The notes under the pieces are model-generated. The model saw only the letters and a list, made by a program, of their open reading frames with translations. It was not told the DNA's origin and made no database searches. The position numbers were made by a program, and so were the translations under genes. Positions 39,094 to 43,681 of a stretch of 43,681 bases of DNA are shown here, piece by piece; within the stretch, counting starts at the first letter, position 1; each line of letters opens with the position of its first letter. The stretch covers positions 1 to 43,681 of the forward strand of contig CAJTEE010000004.1 in NCBI GenBank assembly GCA_910575275.1. The letters run 5' to 3'. This DNA comes from Lachnospiraceae bacterium. Lineage in GTDB: Bacteria > Bacillota > Clostridia > Lachnospirales > Lachnospiraceae.

Positions 39094-41343
39094 ATGGATA
39101 AGTACGAGTTTAACATTAAGGTTGAACAGATTAAGAAGCTGGTGAGCAGAGGAGATTATGACACGGCGATGAAGATTGCCGACACCATTGACTGGCATCG
39201 TGTCAGAAATGCAAGCTTGCTCTCCATGATTGCACAGATTTATGAAAAAAACGAGGAATACCAGGAGGCGAAGGACATTCTGCTCTTAGCGTTTGAGCGG
39301 GCGCCGATCGGGAAACGGCTCTTGTATAAGCTGGCGGATCTGGCAGTCAAGGAGGGAAGCATCGCCGAGGCCGAGGCCTATTATCGTGAATTCTGTGATC
39401 TGGCTCAGGACGATCCACGCCAGTATCTTCTGCGTTATCAGATTTTAAAGGCGAAAAAGGCGCCGGCCGATCAGCTGATCCGTGCGTTGGAGACGTATAC
39501 AGAGGCCGAGATGGATGAAAAATGGCTGTATGAGCTGGCAAAGCTGTACCATGAGGCAGGGAAAGCCGAGCTCTGTGTGAGCACCTGCGACCGGATTATG
39601 CTGCTGTTCGGCCTGGGGAAATACGTAGATAAGGCCATGGATTTAAAGCTCGAATACGCCCCGCTAAGCAAATACCAGATGGATCTCGTCGAGAACCGTG
39701 ACAAATATGAGGCGAACCTGCGCGCAACCCAGGAGGAATATAACGCCGGGGTGCCGGTTTATCAGGAACAGGAGGAGTATGAGGAGGAGCGGGAGCACTC
39801 CTCCCGCTCCGATCTGGATATGCAGAAAGAGATCGTGATGCGTCTCCATGAGGATGCGCAGTCGCAGGAGCTGGCGCGGGAAATGTCCCGAATGGTCGGC
39901 GGTGATGCGCGGACGGCCGAGGTCGAGGAGGACGAGAGCGGGTTCGATGCGACAAGGACGCTGGACGATCTGCGCATGATTAAAGACATCAAGCCGACGA
40001 GGCGTGTCCTTGATGCCGCTGCTGAACGCGAAGCGGCCGAGCAGGAGGCCAGAGAGGCGCAGAGAAGGGCGATTGAGGAGGAAGTAGCCAGACGCGTCGA
40101 GGAGGAGCGGGAAATCGAGCGTCAGAAAAACGCGATCCGTGCGGCCAAAGAGCGCGAAGAAATGGAGGAGGAGGCTTTAAGGCGAGCCGAGAAGGAGCGT
40201 GAGGCGGCCCGCCTGGCCGAGGAGGAACGCCGCGCAAGAAGGCAGGCAGACATTGACAGGGAACGCGCGCTCAACAGCCGCGTACGGACGATTGCCGCTT
40301 CTGATTATGAATCGGATGATCCGGAGCTTGGGACACTGCCGATCTCCGTCAACAATCTGATGATCGAGGCAGATACGCCCGAGGAGGGCCTGGAAACGGC
40401 TCTTGGCGCATTAAAGGAAATCCATCGCGCGCTTGGGTATAAAAATCAGGTCGCCAAGATAAACAGTGAAAAGTTGAATAAGCGCGGCATCAGTCAGATC
40501 GCTGCGAGGCTTTCCGGTAAGGATCTGGTGATTGAAAATGCTGCGGATTTAAGCGGCGCGGTGCAGAATGAACTGGATGAGCTGATGGAGAAGGACCAGT
40601 CGGGGATGCTTGTAGTCCTGATTGATACGCCGGCGCATTTGGATGAGCTGTGCCAATACAACATGTCCCTGACGGGAAAGTTTCGGCGCATCGGGATAGA
40701 TCCCGGCAGAAAGGCCCAAAAGGCGGCCGAGACGGCCGCGGAGGAGGCGCTCAAAAAAGAGACTGCCGATCAGGAGCGGATCCTTAGAGAGACTGCCGGA
40801 TTGGTGCAGGAAGCGGCGGCAAAAAGGCCGGTTCCCGAACCTGTGATGGAGGAAGCACAGCCGGAGCCCGTCGTCGAGGCAGCAGAAATGCCAAGGCCCG
40901 TGCGTATAAAAGAAAAATCAAATGCGATCCCGAATGAGGGAAGCATACAGAGAGTCCCCATATACGAGGACAGGGAGATGCAGGAACCGGAAGTGTCTGA
41001 AGAACCGGCAGAGGAGCCGGCGGAACCGAAAAAAACGCTTCCGGAAGGGTACGAGGATGGCAGGGAAATGGATTTGGATGAATTTGCGCAGTATGCCTGC
41101 AAGTATGCCTCCGAGATCGACTGCAGCATCACGGGAAAGAGTCTCCTGGCGTTGTATGAGCGGATCGAAATGATGGAGGAGGAAGATGTCCCGCTCACGA
41201 AGACGGCGGCGATCGACCTGATTGAAGCCGCGGCTGATAAGGCGGAGCGGCCTTCGATCGGCAGAAAGCTTACGGGGATTTTTTCTCCCAAATATGACAA
41301 AGAGGGATTTTTGATTTTGCATGAAAACGATTTTTTTGATTAA
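39094..41343 (+). CDS. TPR / coiled-coil protein of unknown function (749 aa)
   Basis: Residues 1-210 are helical repeats of the TPR type (YDTAMKIADTIDW, SLLSMIAQIYEKNEEYQEAK, LLYKLADLAVKEGSIAEAEA). Residues about 220-400 are a highly charged segment with a long coiled coil rich in EE, RR and EREAAE. Residues 405-545 form a globular domain (PISVNNLMIEADTPEEGLET, GISQIAARLSGKDLVIENAA, MLVVLIDTPAHLDELCQYN) that looks like an AAA-type or P-loop-derived fold without a visible Walker A. The Pro/Glu-rich part 560-660 precedes a final helical domain (DLDEFAQYACKYASEIDCSI). No signal peptide. The ribosome site is AGGAG at about 39079. I do not know its function; the position after recR is suggestive but not proof of a repair role. 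Confidence 0.65.
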   Translation: MDKYEFNIKVEQIKKLVSRGDYDTAMKIADTIDWHRVRNASLLSMIAQIYEKNEEYQEAKDILLLAFERAPIGKRLLYKLADLAVKEGSIAEAEAYYREFCDLAQDDPRQYLLRYQILKAKKAPADQLIRALETYTEAEMDEKWLYELAKLYHEAGKAELCVSTCDRIMLLFGLGKYVDKAMDLKLEYAPLSKYQMDLVENRDKYEANLRATQEEYNAGVPVYQEQEEYEEEREHSSRSDLDMQKEIVMRLHEDAQSQELAREMSRMVGGDARTAEVEEDESGFDATRTLDDLRMIKDIKPTRRVLDAAAEREAAEQEAREAQRRAIEEEVARRVEEEREIERQKNAIRAAKEREEMEEEALRRAEKEREAARLAEEERRARRQADIDRERALNSRVRTIAASDYESDDPELGTLPISVNNLMIEADTPEEGLETALGALKEIHRALGYKNQVAKINSEKLNKRGISQIAARLSGKDLVIENAADLSGAVQNELDELMEKDQSGMLVVLIDTPAHLDELCQYNMSLTGKFRRIGIDPGRKAQKAAETAAEEALKKETADQERILRETAGLVQEAAAKRPVPEPVMEEAQPEPVVEAAEMPRPVRIKEKSNAIPNEGSIQRVPIYEDREMQEPEVSEEPAEEPAEPKKTLPEGYEDGREMDLDEFAQYACKYASEIDCSITGKSLLALYERIEMMEEEDVPLTKTAAIDLIEAAADKAERPSIGRKLTGIFSPKYDKEGFLILHENDFFD

Positions 41344-41355
41344 ACGGAAGGTTTG

Positions 41356-42201
41356 ATGTCTGCTATGGATATTCGGATAGTTGCGACCGATATGGATGGA
41401 ACTCTCCTTGACGATGAGAAACGGGTGCCCCAGAAGAATCTGGAGGCACTTCGTGCGTGCGCAGAGAAGGGAATCGAGATCGTACCTGCGACGGGGCGGA
41501 CCTGCTTGGGAATTCCGGATGAGCTGAAGGAATTGCTGGGGGTCCGTTATGCGATTACGATCAACGGGGCTGCGGTGGTTGACCTGCAAGAGGACAGGAT
41601 CCTTGACACATGTCGGATGCCAGCGGAGACGGCGGTCCGAGTCTTGGAGATGGCCAGGCAGAGCCCGCATGATATCATGTATGATGCTTATGTGGATGGA
41701 GTAGGTTATACAAAGGATTGCTTTTATGAAAATGCGGAAAAATATGTTCCGTCACCGGGGTTGGCCAGGCTGATTCGAAAAACAAGGCGTGTGGTTCCGG
41801 ATCACATTGCGTTTGTAAGAGAAAGCGGCAAAGAGGTCGAAAAGATCAATCTGTATTTTTTGGATATGGCAGCGCGAGAGGAAATGCGGCAAAAGCTTAC
41901 GTGTCTGCCGGATATCCTGGTTTCCTCGTCGATTCCCAATAATCTGGAGATCAATGCGGCCGGTGCGGATAAGGGCAGTGCCCTTCTTAGACTGGCAGAG
42001 CTTTTGGGCGTGGAGCGCAGACAGACCATGGCCTTCGGGGATGGGGAAAATGATTTGACCATGATAAGGCTCGCCGGAGTCGGTGTTGCGATGGCAAACG
42101 GAGAGGAGAAGGTAAAGGCAGCCGCGGATTTTGTAACCTGCACGAACAATGAGGCTGGTGTGGCCGCGGCAGTTGAACGGTTTGTGCTGCAGGCAGAGTG
42201 A
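41356..42201 (+). CDS. Cof-type HAD-IIB sugar-phosphate phosphatase (281 aa)
   Basis: Cytosolic phosphatase of the Cof/YidA type. It carries the catalytic motif I VATDMDGTLL (nucleophile and acid Asp), motif II ATGRT, and motif IV AFGDGENDLTMIRLAG with GVAMANGEEKVKAAADFVT, EAGVAAAVER at the end. Length is normal for the group. ATG 41356 follows GGAAGG closely; ATG 41365 is the alternative. The substrate is not predictable. It lies 12 bases after the TPR gene and overlaps the region before the next gene slightly. Confidence 0.9.
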   Translation: MSAMDIRIVATDMDGTLLDDEKRVPQKNLEALRACAEKGIEIVPATGRTCLGIPDELKELLGVRYAITINGAAVVDLQEDRILDTCRMPAETAVRVLEMARQSPHDIMYDAYVDGVGYTKDCFYENAEKYVPSPGLARLIRKTRRVVPDHIAFVRESGKEVEKINLYFLDMAAREEMRQKLTCLPDILVSSSIPNNLEINAAGADKGSALLRLAELLGVERRQTMAFGDGENDLTMIRLAGVGVAMANGEEKVKAAADFVTCTNNEAGVAAAVERFVLQAE

Positions 42202-42209
42202 GGGATTCC

Positions 42210-42938
42210 ATGGAGTTTGTCAGAGGATTGTCCGGCCGCTGGGTGGAAATAGCGGCCGCGGTATATTTGATCGGCATGATGCTGTATGGGCATCACAGGG
42301 GCTTTATCAGGCTGTGTGTATCGGCTGCGGCGCTTCTTATTACAATCGTATCGGTGCGCTTCGCGGCGCCTCATGTGACAGACTGGCTTAAAAACGATAC
42401 ACCGCTTTTCGGGGCTATACGCCAGGGAATTGAAAAAACAGTCGGTCTGGAGGAGGGCGCATGGGTTCCCACAGGTCCTTCGGCCGAGCGCCTGTTTATT
42501 GAAGAACTCGATCTGCCGGAGCAGATGAAGCGTCTTCTCTTAGAAAACAACAACGGAGAAATTTATGAGCGGCTTGGCGTTCGTGTATTTCGGGATTATG
42601 TGACGGACTATCTGGCAGATATGATCTTAAGGATTCTGGTCTTTGTAGGCTTGTTTGCGGTGGTTTATCTGATCCTGCACGTAGCGACCGTCTGGCTCGA
42701 TCTGATAGTAAGGTTGCCGATCTTGTCCGGCCTTAACCAGATTGCGGGCGCCGTCCTGGGATTTGTGCAGGCATTGATTTTCCTGTGGATCCTCTGTCTG
42801 GTCTTTACGGCATTCTCCGGAACAGGATTTGGCAAAACCGTGCTTGCCGGGATTGAAGCAAGCGGGTGGCTCTCCTGGATCTATGATCACAACATGCTTT
42901 CTCTTTTGGTTTTTGGCTTTTTGAAGACGGTTTTATAA
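42210..42938 (+). CDS. CvpA-like membrane protein (242 aa)
   Basis: Four helices: about residues 13-30 and 33-52, then 135-160 and 175-200. The middle loop (55-130) is charged. The order (IAAAVYLIGMMLYGHHRGFI, then FVGLFAVVYLILHVATVWLD, LSGLNQIAGAVLGFVQALIF) matches the CvpA (colicin V production) family with its conserved GxxRGF-like loop and NxxxGxxxG helix. The function in Firmicutes is not settled; surface or purine links are suggested for the family. ATG 42210 with GAGGG is chosen over GTG 42198. Last gene of the pfk operon; the 500 bases after it hold rRNA promoters. Confidence 0.72.
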   Translation: MEFVRGLSGRWVEIAAAVYLIGMMLYGHHRGFIRLCVSAAALLITIVSVRFAAPHVTDWLKNDTPLFGAIRQGIEKTVGLEEGAWVPTGPSAERLFIEELDLPEQMKRLLLENNNGEIYERLGVRVFRDYVTDYLADMILRILVFVGLFAVVYLILHVATVWLDLIVRLPILSGLNQIAGAVLGFVQALIFLWILCLVFTAFSGTGFGKTVLAGIEASGWLSWIYDHNMLSLLVFGFLKTVL

Positions 42939-43124
42939 AAGTTGAAGATAAATTGTAGATAAAAAAGGAACAATTTCGCATATCTTGTGATCTGAACAGG
43001 GAATATTTTGCGGAAGCCACTAAATATTGTTTGCATAGATATAAGCAAAACAAGGCAAAGAGCACCGTGGCACCGGAATCCGGAGGATCGAAAAAAATTG
43101 TTTAAAAAAAAGAAACAAAATCCC

Positions 43125-43260
43125 TTGACAAGTAAAAAAGAACATGATATAGTAAAAATCCGATGTGAGAAAAACGTCGGAGCACTGCTATTTTTTGAAA
43201 AAATAAGCCTTTGAAATTTGATAAAAAACAGTTGACAAATTATGCGGCTTATGGTATGAT
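43125..43260 (+). promoter_or_regulatory. Tandem rRNA promoters P1 and P2
   Basis: P1 is TTGACA (43125-43130), 17 bases, TATAGT (43148-43153). P2 is TTGACA (43232-43237), 17 bases, TATGAT (43255-43260). The leader to 43458 has a TGGCC/GGCCA hairpin (about 43343-43363), probably part of pre-16S processing. From 42939 to 43124 nothing else is seen. Confidence 0.9.
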
Positions 43261-43458
43261 TTAGTAGTTGTCACTTGAGAGAGTGAATGTAGCACCTTGA
43301 GAACTGAACAGTATGTAAAACCCTGAAAATTCTTATTAAGAAATGGCCGATAGGGTAGAGGCCATGGATGAGAACATTCAGAACAAAAACCTAAAACAAC
43401 AGTAGAACGGTTTGAAATTAGCCAAGCTAAAGTCAGGACCGGGACACAAACACTTAAA

Positions 43459-43681
<223 letters not shown>

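Overview
The window looks like a chromosomal contig from an anaerobic, spore-lineage Firmicute of the family Lachnospiraceae (Clostridium cluster XIVa). The evidence is the 16S rRNA 5' end at the right edge, a long Firmicute-type SRP RNA, stand-alone Spo0A-type DNA-binding domains, choline/glucan-binding-type cell-wall repeat proteins, and the gene order pfk-dnaX-ybaB-recR. The contig probably ends at the right because rRNA operons are repeated. It begins at the left on the first base of a long inverted repeat, which suggests an assembly break there.

Region 1 (1-11826) is the most interesting part. It is a surface-protein cassette bounded by 282-bp inverted repeats that carry the promoters of two outward-to-inward facing paralogues of a cell-wall-binding-repeat protein (283-1887 + and 9931-11544 -). 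A third paralogue is split by a precise 0.47-kb inversion: its promoter, start codon, signal peptide and first repeats (4282-4752, +) now point away from its 3' body (3021-4284, -). Re-inverting the segment restores one reading frame of about 549 codons. The breakpoints lie in 28-bp sites of 11-6-11 architecture with a GGGAAA core, like Xer/dif sites. A perfect palindromic version sits at the promoter of the intact 9931-11544 gene. A fourth paralogue is a decayed remnant interrupted by a MITE. Between the paralogues lie two 112-aa stand-alone Spo0A C-terminal-domain regulators, each with tandem TGTCG boxes upstream, an AAA-ATPase-like/PD-(D/E)XK protein with a truncated mirror copy, an IS982-type remnant at the mirror axis, and an AbrB/PIN toxin-antitoxin pair whose toxin has a stop codon. 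I read this as a phase-variable cell-surface locus.

Region 2 (about 11.8-18.4 kb) is a decayed integrative element: IS30 scrap, a TnpV remnant, a 32-aa type I toxin-like peptide with a structured leader, a broken zinc-finger protein, a sigma-like HTH protein, a large serine recombinase without its catalytic domain, and an apparent ParM-ParR fusion. Region 3 (18.4-19.75 kb) is a degraded prophage lysis module (holin and lysin, each with stops at Trp codons).

Region 4 (19.9-25.3 kb) is an operon for a surface glycan: an O-antigen-ligase-like membrane protein, a polyprenyl-phosphate sugar-1-P transferase, an HddC-GmhB-type fusion and an HddA-type heptose kinase. These imply nucleotide-activated D-glycero-D-manno-heptose in a Gram-positive cell. 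An AGCS amino-acid symporter and a malic enzyme follow.

Region 5 (28-43.7 kb) is core chromosome: a repeat-rich DUF6128-like protein, a NrdG-type radical SAM activase, tadA, a second MITE, a BlaI/BlaR1-type regulatory pair, SRP RNA, a secreted or anchored metallophosphoesterase, then pfk, dnaX (with an in-frame A AAA AAG slippery heptamer and an immediate -1 stop), ybaB, recR, a TPR/coiled-coil protein, a Cof-type HAD phosphatase and a CvpA-like protein, ending in tandem rRNA promoters and the start of 16S rRNA.
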